Notes: generated by a model not told the origin, from the sequence alone. 64,000 bases of DNA from Camarhynchus parvulus (GCF_901933205.1 NC_044585.1:7564001-7628000), one strand, 5' to 3'; shown: positions 36,781 through 50,719, counted from the stretch's first letter. Numbers and translations are program-made.

Positions 36781-37959
36781 CATTGGTTTCAGGGGCACTC
36801 TCAGCAGACCTGGGTATTAGCAAACTGGCCAAAAGCTTCTTTCCCAAAGTTGCCACTGGCTCAGCAGCTTGATTTCTAGTGATTTTCTCTGGGTGTTTTT
36901 GCTTGAGTTCCAGAAATTCCTCCTGACCACGTTCCCTGATCGAGTTTCACTATAAAAACCAGTATTCCTCTCCCTTGGAAAAAGTCATTACTGTTCCAGA
37001 GGCAAAGTGGGCTCCTGGCCCTGCTCCCAGCCTGAGCATGTCATCTCCAGCTCAGCACAGGCCGAACCAACCAACTCCCCAAATCCACAGGCAAAACACG
37101 CTACATCCTCTCATACAACACATTGCCAGGGACTTCCAGAGGCATCAATGCAACACCAGCCATGGGGATTAAACACCTCAAGTGGATGAGCCAGATATCC
37201 CATCTAAAACTTGAGCAGCCCATATTGATTGTGCAGGGTATTTACACACAGCGGCAATGTCCTTCAGCAACCACAATTACATCTGCAGTTCAACACTACA
37301 GGCTGTTTTCACCTAAAATCCAATCCTCTTGAGACACACATTGTGTGTCCACATCTCTCTGCATCACCCAATGAGTGTACCCAGGTCCTTGGGCAAAAAC
37401 AATCCTGTGGATGGGTTTGCCCTTTTTGAGGCTGGACTAACCCAAACTGTCTTCCAAACTGGAACTGGAGGGTTCCAGCCAGCGTAACAGAGCCAAATCA
37501 GAGACTGGGGAACAGCAGGAGGAAGTGTGTAGGCCAAATCTGAGTGTGTTTGATAGTTGCCCTTAGGTCTGCTCAAAGTGTTTTGAGAAGCAAAATATCT
37601 CAAAATAACCCTGGTGCCCAAAGCTCTGCAGAGAGGGGCTTGGAAAGGTGCTCCTCAGCCTCGTTTCCTGAGGGCTGGAGGTGGGAGGGAATCTTGTCTT
37701 AGACAAAGGCTGACTGACTGCTTTGTCACTTCAGGAGAGCAAAGTTGGAAGAAAATAAAAAGGCACATGGGGACAACTGAAGCTATTTGTTAATTTATCT
37801 CTTCCAAACCCTAAAACATCAAGACGTTAATGTCCACGCATATGAACTGAAACATTGAATAGGTGCTGAAGTTTTACTCCAGCAGAACATGTTTCATTGT
37901 TGAGGGGAATTCTCCAAAAGCATTAATTAACCCCAAAGCTGCTTAAAAACCAGACCAAT

Positions 37960-38290
37960 GCAGTCTCCTGCAAGATAAGTAACACCCCAGACCCACCTGC
38001 AGAGCAAAGCTGGTGGCAGGCAATCCTGGCTCTCTGCAGTCAGCTTTCACCAGGAAGGACAGATCTGTGTTTGGGAACGTGGAAAAGACCATTGCCAGCT
38101 CGGTGGGAGCGGGCCAGGGCTGCAGGCAGGGCAAGCACAGAGGGTTTGTAAGGCCACGATCAATTTGCATCCTGCAGGTGCTCACAGGCAGTCCCAAGCC
38201 ACGCTCGGAGCCAAGAATTATGAACCTTGCGCTGTTGGACATCATGTAGCATGATTAAATATCATAACTCATCTTGGTAATAACTCCAGC
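37960..38290. promoter_or_regulatory. Candidate conserved non-coding element
   Basis: Mixed-composition, repeat-free block ending in catgattaaatatcataactc. A minus-strand open frame crosses it and ends at a donor-like CAG|gtgggt, but the peptide is not recognisable as AUTS2 family, so it is listed as non-coding. Confidence 0.27.
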
Positions 38291-38479
38291 TCTGCTATCC
38301 AGGAAGCCTGCTGCCTTTCCATCTCTCCCATCCAACTTCCCCCTCCCTACTTCTTCCTGTGGGGTGGGGGTGGAGAAATATGTGAATGGGCAGAATGGGC
38401 CTTGCTTCCCTAAAAGGGCTTTTTCATTACCACTATGTTGGCTCTCAGCCCCTGCTTTTTAATCATAATAGATCAGCCT

Positions 38480-38990
38480 GCTCTCCATTTACTTAAGCTT
38501 TTCGGATGTCAGAGGGAAGCACGTTTTTATTTGGCACACCTATTTTCACATCGTGGGCACACTGCCCCTGCTCATTATTAATAAATACACTTCGATTTAT
38601 CACAAGCTCCATTTGAGTGCCACGGGGAGCCTGGGGCAAAAGGAGACAAATTCTTTTCTTAAGTTGTTCTGAAAGGTGCTGGGCTTGCCGACCCTCACCC
38701 CCATTAACCCAGCACAGCTCCTGTGCTCCTACTGGGAGCTCCATGGCCCGTGCAGCGGCAGGCTCGGACTGATCTTGTGCCATCTCAATATATTTGTTCA
38801 TTATCTTGCGCACACACAGAAGCATTTGGAAATGTACTCGGGGCACAGGCCAAATTGAATCATCTGCCTTCATTTTCCACACGATCTGAAGCTACAGCTG
38901 CTACAACAGGCTGTGGGATTTTTATTTTCCTTCCTTAACAGTTTTTTTTCCCCTCGCTCTTAAAGTCACAGCGGTCTCATTTTAAACCCC
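38480..38990. promoter_or_regulatory. Candidate conserved non-coding element
   Basis: Repeat-free block with interspersed CpGs (tttcggatgtc, acttcgattt, cttgcgcac, gtactcggggc) in an AT-rich setting, plus attattaataaatac. This pattern often marks old regulatory DNA. No coding frame is supported. Confidence 0.33.
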
Positions 38991-39829
38991 TCGCTGTTGC
39001 TTGGGTTTTATCTGTGTTGTATAAAACGGGTCTTGCATGCACACAGGCTGGGAAAAGAAATTCCCAGCAACCTCTCTCTGCACAGCTCTGAAGGAAAGAC
39101 AGAAAGCAGAAGCCTCAGGGAGAGACATAATGAAGGTATTAATCTCAGACATGCTGTTCTGGTGGCTCAGATGGGTCTATTAATCCACTAATCCTGTCAC
39201 CTCTGCCAGTGGACAGGCAGCAGCAGGAATGGCACCCAGTGACTTTGTGCTGCACTCTGGAGCCAGGAATGCTCCATGAAAACAAAGCTGCCCTTCCAGA
39301 TCAGAAGGGCAAAGAGCTCCACACAGCACTGAGCCAAGTTACCGCCTTTCAGGAACACATGAACTTCGACAAGAAAGTTTAATTCCTTTTTAAAGCTCGG
39401 CAAGATCCACTTTCATTTGTCTTGAGAGAGAGGACAGACCAAACACAGCCTTTGGATTTCCATGTTACTGACTTCATGGTAAATCTGTTTTGGCAGGAGC
39501 CACTTGGAGGTAAGTGGGTAGAGCTGAGAGGCGTCCAAGTCCCAGAGTTTAGGTCCAAGCTTTCAGATCACCAGAGACAGGGATGAATCAACCTTATCAT
39601 GCTCATCTATCTAAACTAATGCTGCTGAACACCACTTTACATCTCATCAGCAGGTAATGACTTTATCATCAGCTCTGCCAAAGGACCCTTTTACAACTCT
39701 TTCTACAGGGTTGAAGAAAAATTTCCAGCAGGTAACAAACATCATTCAACAAAGATCATGATTTCCTATGGCTACAAGAATTGATAACACTAACTGCTCC
39801 AAAAATTTATAAAAAATAATTGTATGGCC

Positions 39830-40100
39830 TGTCCCCTTCCCAATAAAGGATGAAAAGGATGCTTAAACAATATTTTGGGGGACTTTTTTTGCTAACATTT
39901 GCTTGCATTTTATTATGAAGTCCCAGATAAGCTCATGGTTCTCTGATAGACTATCAGCAGTAGCAGCTTTCTGCAGCAGGAGATAGTAAACTGCCTTAAT
40001 AAATACAAATGGACAATTTAATTAAAATATATTGGAGACTTGGAAAAAGTACTATTTGTGGATGAAACAGTCTGTTAAGGGATTGCAGTCAGGGCTTACT
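39830..40100. promoter_or_regulatory. Candidate conserved non-coding element
   Basis: AT-rich repeat-free stretch with ggacaatttaattaaaatat and a gatagactatc inverted motif. No coding signal. Low confidence. Confidence 0.22.
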
Positions 40101-40399
40101 TAGTGTATTCTAGGCAGGCAACGATAAGTGACAGTGAAAAAGTGCACAGAGCTCTACCCCAATGATTAAAGACCACGCTGAAATTATAAACGTCTATTTT
40201 CCAGAAAGTGGGGGGGAAAGTCACCCAGTTGCCTCTGGTTTTAATGTTTGAAACAAAACAAACCATTTGGCTTTAAAAATGTACTTCTTTAAACCTGAAA
40301 AGAACCACGTATCAAAACAAGGTGGAATCAGCTAAACACATTACTTCTGATTTGTTTCCTTGAAAATCCAGCCTTAATGCATTCTAACAAAATTTATCT

Positions 40400-40960
40400 A
40401 TCCCAAGCATACCTCATAATGAGATCAACTGGGAAAAATATCAAGCTTGTTTGTATATTTTATACTTGCTCTAACTTGGCAGTTTGGAGATTATGTATTC
40501 CCTAGGTCCCTCCTTAAATCGTTTCACACGCTACAATTTGATTTTCTTTGCTTGCCCTTTTCCACAATTTTTTTTGATACATTTTATTGAGTTCTGGCTC
40601 AGAGGGAAACGTTTCCTTTGAATTAAGGGTGCAATCATTTTTTCTCCCCTCTAAATAAGGACATATGGCATAGAAACCAATGTTATGGTTTGAGTATTTT
40701 ATGATTGAAGTAGGTCTCATTTAAAAAAAAATGACAGTAGCATCAGGTTGGATTAGAGTAGTTTTTCTAATTGGGTGGTGCTGCTGTGGATACTGTGATG
40801 GGCTATCTTGGCCATAACTCATTTTAAACAGGACATGTCTGTTTTTACTTACTGTGATGAAGAAGCAAACAGCAGCAGTGTTATGATACTGAAGGAAAAT
40901 TGTCATTATTTTTTAAGTCGCTCAGTTCCATGATGTTTCCAAGGTTAGTGTTTGCACATT
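40400..40960. promoter_or_regulatory. Candidate conserved non-coding element
   Basis: About 550 nt of AT-rich repeat-free sequence with T-tracts and ATTA/TAAT cores (cctcataatgagatc, tttctaattggg). No coding frame is supported. Confidence 0.28.
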
Positions 40961-42452
40961 TACCTGCTATGCAGACTACTGGTTCCCTAACCCTGGTTTA
41001 CCAGTTTCTTTTGGCTAATTTACATCAATAGCCTGCGTTGCAGCCAAGCAGTCTGTAACACAGTGGTTCTTTTTTACCTCTCCCTGGGATGCAGAGAGCT
41101 TGAATTGATGCTAGCAAAGGATTTCTGAGCTTAGACTGAATCAGCTGCTAAAGCAAGGCAAGTACAACAACTTCTCCTAATAAAAAGTATTATCAGTGAA
41201 AAACCAAAATATTCAAAAGCCACTGATAGTTTCCCAGCTACATTAACTACTCACTAACAACCTAACTTTCCACCTTAATGCTTGCAACCAGATATGAGGG
41301 TCACCTTCCATTTCAAGAGCAAATGAAACCCAAGCTCCTTTGGTCTGGGCAGCTGCCTTTGCAGTTTCTGGAAGAACTCCTGTCTGGTGCTGTGATTAGC
41401 CAGGGACACCGTCCTGCCGTGAGCTCAGCTTCAGCTCTCTGGGAGACTCCTGCAGACCTGGTGCCACTTCTGACAGGGGAGGAACTCTGTCCGACCTCGT
41501 GGCCCTTGTGAGGAGCCATGGAATGAGCAAGCCAGCGCCCTGGGGGCCTGGAGAAGCCTCTCTCCCCAGTGCCCAGCACACGTATGGAGCAGCAGGGCTG
41601 GCTTTTGTGCAGCTCTGGAAGTGCTGCAGTGATTTTTCACAGCTCCTGGGCTGGCAGGTGGCCCCGGCTGCGGGGCAGAGCCGGCCCCGCTCCCCAGCAC
41701 GGCGGAGCAGGAGCCTCGCTGCCATGCGAGAGCTAATGCTTATTTTGGAAAAAAGCTGGTGCTTAAGCAGGCAAAACTGCTCCATTTTACAGCTGCCATC
41801 AGGCCTGCACAGCAAACTGCACTCTGCGTGCCCCCAGCCGCACTTGGCAGATGGCAGCAGACAGCTGGGAGAATCTGGGTTTGACATACGTCAGTGACAA
41901 ACTGTCAGCCTAGACCTGCTCCGGTTACAGCCAGGCAGTGCGTGTGCCGAGTGAGACTGGGACTGCCCAGGGGGAACAGCATTCCCAACCTTCCTAACTC
42001 CAACTGCCTTCCACAACAGGGCACGCAGATGGCACCTAGGAGCCCTTGGGGCTGGCTGTGTGAGCCAGGCAGGGCAGCAGAGGGGCACGGATTGGGTTTG
42101 TGTGGCAAAGTGTTGGTGGCAGGGTGTCTGCTGTGAGAAGCTGCCAGCAGCTTCCCCCATGTCCCATGGAGACAATGCCAGCTGGCTCCACTGCTGGCCA
42201 AAGCCAGACCCATCAGCAATGGCAGCAGCACCTCTGGAACAACGCAGTTCAGAAGGGGAAAAAGTTGCTGCACAGCAGCATTTGCAGACAGAGAGAGGAG
42301 TGAGAATATGGGAGAGAAACAGCCCTGCAGTCACCAAATCTCTGAAGGAGGAGCTCCAGGCAGCAGAGAAGATGCCCTGCAGCCTGTGGTGAAGATCACA
42401 ATGAGATGACAGGTCTCAAGGAATAGCATCCAGTAAATAGCCCATGAGAGAA

Positions 42453-42497
42453 CTGAAAGCTTCTGAGCCTCTCAGAGCTGAAAGCTTCCATGCCTCT
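42453..42497. repeat. Imperfect 25-bp direct repeat
   Basis: ctgaaagcttctgagcctct recurs 25 nt later as ctgaaagcttccatgcctct. Short local duplication. Confidence 0.6.
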
Positions 42498-44772
42498 TGA
42501 AAATAAGATTTGTAGCTTCAAGTTTCACATAAAGATGATTTGGACATGTGACTCTCAGTTATAAAATGCCATCCAATATGCATCAAATAGAAAATTGATT
42601 TGGTACGGGGCTTTTTTGGTAATGGGAAAGAAATGGATACACTGAAGATGAGCTCAGGACTCTTAGAGCAGATGCATCAAGTGTTACCAATCTGGTGCAG
42701 TGGACCGTAGCAAAAGGATCACTGTAAGGGAAGTAGCTCCAAGCAGGACAGGGGGATGATTGACTAAGCATCCACTTAGCAAGGAGAGAGCTGTGTTCAG
42801 CTGGAGCCAACAGACTAAATTGGGCTGAGCTTACACGATGCTTTTAAACACCATGTAGGAGGCAATCAGAATTGACAGCTTTAACATTGCTGCCATCTAT
42901 GCATACAGATACCATCTATTAAAGGCTAATATCAACAGCTGTGATGTTCAAAGCAAAAGGAGATTTAATATACATATTAAATTGTCCAAAGCTGCAGGAG
43001 ATGTTTCAAACTATATTAGGAAATTCCACTAAGAAAAATATCTCTATATATTACAGTAGTTCTCTTCTGGTAATGCTACTCCTCAAAACTGAGGACTTTG
43101 AGTTCAATGTGAAAGGTGATGATAACCTTCAAAATTGATTTTAGTGAAAGAAGATCCCAAAAAGCAAGGTAAACCTATTACTACTTATGTCAGGCAAAGC
43201 ATTCAGTGCAGTTCGGCCTCAACCTTGAGAAGAAAACAGAAATTCCCCAGCCTTCTGATAGCTAAAGGAAGATATTAGACAACATTTGCCAAGAACAAAG
43301 CCCAGACCTGTGGCACAAGCTATAAGAATGGGAGATCACGTCACCCAGATGTGTCAGCTGATCTTGGAATATCACTGACAAAACAGACAAAAGTCAAGTA
43401 TTGGGAGACATATTTCAGAAGAGCAACCAAGCCTAGCTGGGCCACTATAGGCACAGCACTGTGATATCAGGCTTGAGCAGCAGAAGAAAAAAAGACCAGA
43501 ACTGGAGTAAATTGACTCAAATTATTTCAAAAAGGTTTTCTGGAAAATTATTATTCTTGACTAAGCTTGGTTTCATTTCTTCAATAATTTTGGCTGAAAA
43601 GGAAACTGGATAAATGTGATTCATTTAGGATTGTAGATGCACTCATACTACAAGGCATTCTGATAAAAGTTAGTGCTATATAAATATCAATAAAGCATAT
43701 TTTAAGTGGAGACCAGATCAGCTGAGTTCTCAGAAAGTAGTGTCAATAAATAAACACTAATGTTCGCTACAGAAGGTAAAAGGATTTAAACAAGGTTTGA
43801 AGCTATTCAATAGTCACATCAATATCTGAGAAAAAATGTTATCAAAGCCACTGCAGATAAAATTCATAGATGCCAATGATACCTTTTTAGAATAAATAAG
43901 GAAGAGGAGGGGAAGGAAGCAGCTTGAATTCTGTGGAAAACACACCTAAGGAGAAAAATATCCCAAAGCAGGGCTGCACTGTGGCCATGAGGAATGAGAG
44001 CAGCTCCTGCAGAGGAGAGGCTGAGCTGCCAAACAGAGCCTGTTGGGAAAGGCTGGGAGGTGACACTGGCCTAGCGTGTCCTTATGGCCTTGTGTAAAAT
44101 GCTGCACCCAAAGGGAACTGATCCAACCCCTCAGCAGGGCAAGAGAGGCCACTTTCTGTTGGATACAGCATTGACAGGAATGATTTTGGAAGGTGTTCAG
44201 CCTCCCCAGTGCAGCAAGGCACTGAACAGACAATCCATGGTGGGTACAGCCTAACCCATGGCACAAACTTGGAGAGCTGTCCTGAGCTGCTCCAAGTCCT
44301 TCTTATGGGGACCACAGAGACCAGCTGAACCATCATTAAAAACAGCAGAAACTGCCAGCAGCTCTCCAGGTGTGAGGCACTGCAGGTCTCTCCTTACCCA
44401 GAGCTGGGCACAAAAGCTGCCCCCTGATGCTGCCCAACAGTGAAGGCAGCCTGCAAACCCCTTTGGGTTCTTGTCCACAATTGAAGGCAGAGACAAAAAC
44501 ACCCACATTCTTGCTCAACAATTCGCTCAACCCCTCCAAGTGTCCCATGTGAAAAAGCTGTGCTTAGTACAGTTGGGTTTCAAATTCATTGCTAGGACTC
44601 TGAGGCACCACAATAACACAATTAAAGCACCACCAGATGTGTGTCATATAATACATGTTAAAAAAAGAAAAGACATACTGTGCGCAGATACAACAACAAT
44701 TTGCTGTTCAAATTAATTCAGGAATCAGTACCATCCCTATAAACCCAATATATAAAACATATGCTACTGTAG

Positions 44773-44791
44773 GCATGCATAAATTGCATGC
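44773..44791. repeat. GCATGCA inverted repeat
   Basis: Perfect 7-bp inverted repeat GCATGCA-taaat-TGCATGC. On the transcribed strand it gives two UGCAUG hexamers, the RBFOX recognition sequence. As DNA it resembles POU/octamer half-sites. Confidence 0.8.
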
Positions 44792-46639
44792 ATTTTTATC
44801 CAGATAAAGCCACACGTGCAACTAATAAACCGAAGTGAAAAAAGAAAAGAAACAAAGTAAATAAATAAATGCAAAGGCTGCCTAGGGAATAATGAATTTT
44901 GCAGAACTGCTGTCAAAGATCACAGTGCTGAGCAGAGCCCCAGCCGTGCTGGTCCCTACCCCCAGCAGGACAGTCCCAGCCTGGCCCTGGGCCGTGGGAG
45001 CAGGCAATTCCCATGGGGCAGAGATGCAGCCCAAACCAGTTCTCTTGCCAGCACTGGGCTGAGGTTAAGCTGCAGTGGCACAGTTCAAACCACAGGAGAG
45101 TCTCCCCCATGCCCAGGATCTGGCTGGCATCGGGTGTTTTCAGCCATCCCACAGACCAGCCCACTGTCATGTCCCTTTTATGGCTCACAGTGCCCTAAAA
45201 CCCAGAGCAAGGCTCCAGCCTCAGAGCAGAGAGGAGCTGCTGGCATTAAGGCAAGGAGAGAAGCACCAGTGCAGTGTGGAAGGAACTGGTGGCACAGGGG
45301 AACTCAGCAAAGCAGAGACAATTCCCATGCACACCACCAGGAGTATTTTATTCCAGCTCCTACCTTGTTCAAGCCCGACCTACAATTTGCCTTTATTACT
45401 AATTCAAACTCTACAAAGCCTCTCCCTGAACTCTGTCTAGGCTTTTGTGATCTCTCCTTTCCCTGGCAGAGGTCTTTGTCCCCCAGCCAGCTGTCACTGG
45501 TTTCCCAGAGGCACTGGAGAGCTGACCACAGCTGCTTCTGCTCAACAAGAGCCAGAGCCATTTTCATCTGCACTAGCACATGAACCAAGGGGGCAAAAAT
45601 CAGAGCAAACCTCACACCTCTGCAGGTCTGGACTTGAAACAGAGGCAACCTGAAACATCACTGCATGTCTGGTTGTGATCATCCATTGTGATCAGTCACA
45701 ACTTTGGAGTTGTCAAGGAAACTTTCAGTAAGCTCCTACACCACGAGGGCAAGTTTTCTGATTTGAGAAAAGTGTTGAAACTACCAGAGCAAGCACAGCC
45801 AGCTCCTCAAGGAAACAGAGAAGCAATTTCCTCTAACTGCCCAGGGGACATCCTGTTTGCTGCTTGACATCCTGAAGAAAACAAAAAACTCAGAATAATT
45901 AGAGGCTAAGCAACTAAGGTGAAACCCTTTGGTAATTTTCAGTCCTGAGTAACTAGAAAGGGGTGACAATTATTTTAGCTAATGACCACTGAACTTCGAG
46001 ATTAATGTTCACAGCTGAGGAAGGGGAAGCAGCTCTTTAGGAGGCAGCTCTGCTGTCAGGCTGAGCCCAGAGCTCCTTGAAATACCAGGTTGGTGCTTGG
46101 CTACCTTCAAGGGACACAGGGCACTACCCAAACATGCAAGGAACTAAAACCAGCACCAAAAGCTCAGTGCAGATGGAGTGGGATCCTGCCCTACCTTCTT
46201 CCCACAGATTCCAGTAGTTTATGGTAGAGAAAACTCCTTGTTGTTGGCCCTGGCTGTACTGTCACAATGTGCAGCACAGGAGTGGCTTGGCAGTAGCTAC
46301 ACATTCCCTAAAACAGTGGTTTTTTAACATTTCTCAGTCACAAAAGGACTGGCTGACACTCTGCAGCTTTGATACAGCTGAAAGGGCAAACTGCAGAGGT
46401 AGACACCAGGCAGACACTGAAGGTTATCCAGCTGGCCTGAAGTGCTCCCTGTGAGTTTAGACAGCCTCTCCTCGCTGATTCTGCAGAGAAAAATGTAATT
46501 GGTGCCTTCCAGAAAGGAGCCAGGCTGTGCTGGGGATGAGCAGGGTCCAGAGGAGGGGAATCCTGTCCAAGGCAGGCTCAGAGAAATGAGAGCCTTTGCA
46601 CCTGCACTGTTTCACAGAGGGCACAAAGGCTTGCCAGAG

Positions 46640-46830
46640 CTCAAAATAAACAAGTCCACTAGTTCAACTAAAAGCCTGATTTGAAGCTGATTTAAAGCAT
46701 TGTAAATGCTTGTCAAGTTTTAAGCCAAACCTTCATTTTGTTCAGGTTAAATAAGTTATTAATCAGTTTAACTTGAGCTGGAACAAGAAGCTTCTGAAAT
46801 GAAATTAAAGTAACAGCCCGGTTAATTGAG
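46640..46830. promoter_or_regulatory. Candidate conserved non-coding element
   Basis: Block with gttattaatcagtttaac and cggttaattgagcc homeodomain-type sites, repeat-free, directly left of a MIR-like fossil. Confidence 0.25.
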
Positions 46831-46995
46831 CCTGCTGCAGTCCTTCCCATAAGGATGGTCTTAGCTTCAGGAAATGCTCATCTTCCTCATCACATTTGGT
46901 GCAGAAAGGTATTTCAAACAGTAATAAGCATCTGCTTTCTCTACTTGTTCAGTGGGAAAGTCTAGAATTATATACACAGCACCTTAGAGAATGCT

Positions 46996-47215
46996 GTAAT
47001 AGCAAGATGCATTTATTAATGATCCTACTAATGTTTCCTGAGAGCATCTCCAAATACTCTGCAAATACCCATCAAATTTAAATAGCAGGGATGTGCAGTG
47101 GGTAGTATTATCATCCCTTCTTGGAAGGGATGAAAGGACCAGATGACTTTGGGAACATCAAGCAATGAACCCGGAATAAGGCTGGGACTACAACTACAGA
47201 GAGAAACAGGATGGC
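46996..47215 (-). mobile_element. MIR-like SINE remnant
   Basis: On the plus strand the order tgcatttatt..., gtagtattatcatccc, gatgaaaggaccagatgactttgggaacatcaag-type text, then gaacccggaataaggctgggac follows the reverse complement of a MIR element: tail, tattattatcccc, gatgaggaaactgagg, acttgcccaaggtcac, gggattcgaaccc. It is highly diverged. The call is from memory of the consensus. Confidence 0.45.
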
Positions 47216-47348
47216 TGAAAGCACTGCAGCTTTTAACAGCAACCATCTTGCATCTTAACCACAAAATCATTCTCCCTGGGTGACATGTAAGCAAATATTT
47301 CTTAAAATGAAAGCATAATGTTAATAGAGTAGAGATTGCTGAGAAAGC

Positions 47349-47361
47349 AAAAAAAAAAAAA
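47349..47361. repeat. Poly-A run
   Basis: About 13 A in a row, some 130 nt right of the MIR-like remnant. Confidence 0.9.
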
Positions 47362-48639
47362 GGCATTGCTGCTTTCTTGGATACTACATGGAAACCCTAC
47401 ACCTCTACAGGAAATATTTTAGTAAAAAGAGACACAGAATTACATTATGAAAAAGATGAAGCCACCAGATAAGGCAGGTTTTGTGAAAAAGGGATAAAGA
47501 AGCCTTTGGGATAAATGGTCTTTGCTTCTGGGAAGATCTGGTGGGATTCAGGACAGCTCTGAATCCGTGGGTCAGTGAGGTTTTACTGTGGCACAAAGAT
47601 CTGTGTCTGAGTGCTGCCCAAGGCTTCCAAGCACTTGGATACAGACCTGGGAAATGACCAAGGTCTGTCTCACCACGGGATCTTAAACAGCAGCACTGGG
47701 GCCCTGAACCAGGGGGAACAAAGCTGAAAGCTCAATCCAGAAGTCAGGAAAAGGACTTCTCTGAACTGTAGCTCTTCCTGAAAGAGCAAGTGTGGGAGAA
47801 GGAAGAAATCCCAAAATAACAAAACTCAAGAAGGCTCTATGGGTAGAGCTAAATAACCAGGTAATTATCCAGGTTTTATGGCTCCTTTGTTGCTGCCTGC
47901 AGATGAGAAGAAAGAGAACAACAGAAGTAGCAAGCAGGGATGGCCAAAGCCTCTAAAATATTGATGCAGAAATTGAACATTTCTTCTGGAGATGTGAAAC
48001 TGGTCTCACACGGAGCTTTTGTGCTAATAGTTGTCTCAGTTCAAGATGCAAATTCTTTATAACAATACACATCCAGATACCACTGCAGTGTAAATACCCT
48101 TGCTCAAAACACTTTGCATCTTACTGCTGCTCACTGCTGTACCTGGCAGTTTCCTATTTAAAACAGGATTACTTGCTAAAGGAAACCATTAACAGAGGGC
48201 TAAAGGAAACAATCTTATTCACTGAACCAACACTGTTGTCTCAGCAAAACAAAGCAATTAACATCTGAGTTCACAGGAAAATATATTAGCACAACAGATG
48301 CATGTGCATGTATTTTGGCCCTTTGGTAAAATGTGCTGTTTTGGGGCCAGATGTTTCTGCTCATGCCAAAGAAGAATCCAGCTGCATCAAGCTGTGAATA
48401 TTTCTTCTGATCTGTCAAAATCTGCTATGAACTAGAAGAGAAAAAAAGAGTACTGAAGTTTGAAATAGAAGTCTGTTTTCCACTGGGGATTTTACCACCA
48501 TCTGTATTTTAAAAGCTTTAGTACAACTTGACAGAGCCTGAAAAAGTTTGCAGCACAATAGGTAAAGCACATTGAAATACCATTCAAGTAAGGTTTCTGG
48601 TAGAGTTGAAACATATGGTAAAAGACGAGTTTGATGCAT

Positions 48640-48960
48640 TTTTCCCCTTAAAAATCAATTTATACTTATTAGTTGGATTTACAACATGTTTAAATTGTAG
48701 GGCCTTTTTTGAAATGTGCTCCCATTATGAGCTGAACTCTCATTATTGAGATGATAGAGCAATATTGAATTACTGGGCAAACAAGGTCCTTTTTCAAAAA
48801 CACCACAGCAATTGCTTTTCTCACGGTTTCCAAAACCAGGTGTTGTTTTTTCTTGCATTAATAGAATTACTATGGATTTGCGCTGATGCAAGAGTAAAAT
48901 CGTATCATTTTACCAAAGCCATAAAAAAGGAGCCAAAATGGAAACAGAACAGCTAAGCAG
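48640..48960. promoter_or_regulatory. Candidate conserved non-coding element
   Basis: AT-rich, repeat-free block with tctcattattgagatgat, gcattaatagaattac and isolated CpGs (ctcacgg, tttgcgctg, aatcgtatc). No coding signal. Confidence 0.3.
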
Positions 48961-50719
48961 AAAACATGAAAGCATCTTGTAATGCCATTAAGCTCACAAA
49001 CTACAACAGATTTGTCAAAACTTGGTGTTGTCCCTCCTAAAAATCATCCACCCAGCAGGACCAGCACGTTCCCACCTCCCAGGGCACCTGTGCAAAAGCC
49101 TGGAACTCATGTCACAGAAACCTCTGTTGTTTTATCCCCCTAAAGCACCTCCTTCTGCCCCAGGGACAAGGCAGTGGCAGGAGCAGCCTCAAACAGTGGT
49201 AAGTGGCTGCATCATTATTTTCTGGCAATCCCTAAAACTGAGATTTTCTAACCACAACTTGAATCCTACAGGCATTGAGATTCCAATCTCTCCTGGTCTA
49301 TCCCCAAAATTTCAGCCTTATCAAAAAAATTAAAGCTTCTGAAACAGAAGATAACAAACATATAGACAAACATATATGGTACAGTACAAGTGAAGCAGAA
49401 TGTAGCTGGGTATTTCTGAACTGAGCTCAGTTTTCCATTCTGCTCTTCTCAGCTCTCCACATTCATCTGCCAGCAGCCAGGCAGCTGTGCTGCCTTCCAG
49501 GTGTGCAGCACAGCTTTGCCACTGACAGGGTTATCTATTTTACAAAGAATTATGCTGGCAGTGAAAATCACAGTAGAATTGTTTTGAAAGAAGCAAGCCT
49601 CAGATGGACAATTTAGATTTCACAGAAGTTGAAAAAGGATTTGCAGGTTCAAATTATTAATCAACACCCTGCCAGGCAGGGGCCAAGAGCAATCTGCTGG
49701 CGCTGAGTTTTCTTGGACTTAGACTGTAAAATCTGGATTTTAGATTGGCTCAGGGAGGAGAAGGATTTTTGTGCCTACAGCCCTTTGCTTCTGCAGCATC
49801 CAGGCAATCCTGGGCTTTTAGGGGCAAATATGAACTTAGGGATGGTGGGGTAAATTCTTCAAGGAAATTAGGGATTTGGAGGCTTTCTGAGCCAGAGGAC
49901 ACACTGCACATGACAAGGTTACTTCCCTGTTGTTAAAATCATGTTCCAGCTGTAACAAGACTGCATAAACTGCCCCTGGGGTCACATGGGGGCTTTCCTT
50001 TGTTAGCAAGAAATGTGGAGAAAACTGCCCAGAAAAAAGCAGGTGCTCATGGAGAGTCCAACCTTTTGCTGTAACATTTCAGCTCTCCCCCGTGCCAATC
50101 AGGATGGCACAGGCTGCTCTGGAAGGAGGAATTTAATTGCAATAAGCACCTAGCAGAGTGTAACAATGGTTAATCACAGAGAAGCACACAGTGGGTGCCT
50201 CCAGTCACATCAGGCTACCTTCAGCATCCTTTTGGCTTTACCTGTCAAGTTACATGCCTTCCAAACTCTTCAGGGCCAAACTTAAAATAAAAAGGGGGTG
50301 GGGGGGAAGAAGAGATAGGGAAAAAAGGGAAATTATCCATTAACCACTGTAAATAAAATGCTAACTAATGCTCTTCTGCAAACAAAAATGAAAAGCAGGT
50401 AGAGAGACAGTCCACCATTAGCTGCCTGTTTCTATAAACACCATCACTATCTCCTGGGGAACAGCCTCTGACAGCAGTGAGCAGCTCCTCCTGCTCTCAC
50501 ATCTGAAGGCCCTGAGTGTGCAGGGTTGGATGTTTCAGGGGCCAGTAGGACAAGGGCAGGGGAAGGTGAATGAACAGGACAGGACACCCCAACACGTGAG
50601 CCAGAGAGCACCTGGTCCAGCTCTCCTCTCTCCTGCACATCTCTATCACAAACAAGTGCTGCAAGATGGAAACTGGGAGCTTGAGGCCAAAATCGAAATA
50701 GAAAAAAAGAGGATATGCT

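Noticed and set aside
37990..38245. Possible extra minus-strand exon ending CTCTGCAG|gtgggt
   Set aside because: The donor is reasonable but the peptide has no likeness to the AUTS2 family. A bona fide preceding exon should carry ALKPxER-type sequence.
41396..42392. Overlapping ORFs on both strands
   Set aside because: Explained by local G+C richness that removes stops. No conserved motif; an old repeat or unique intron is more likely.
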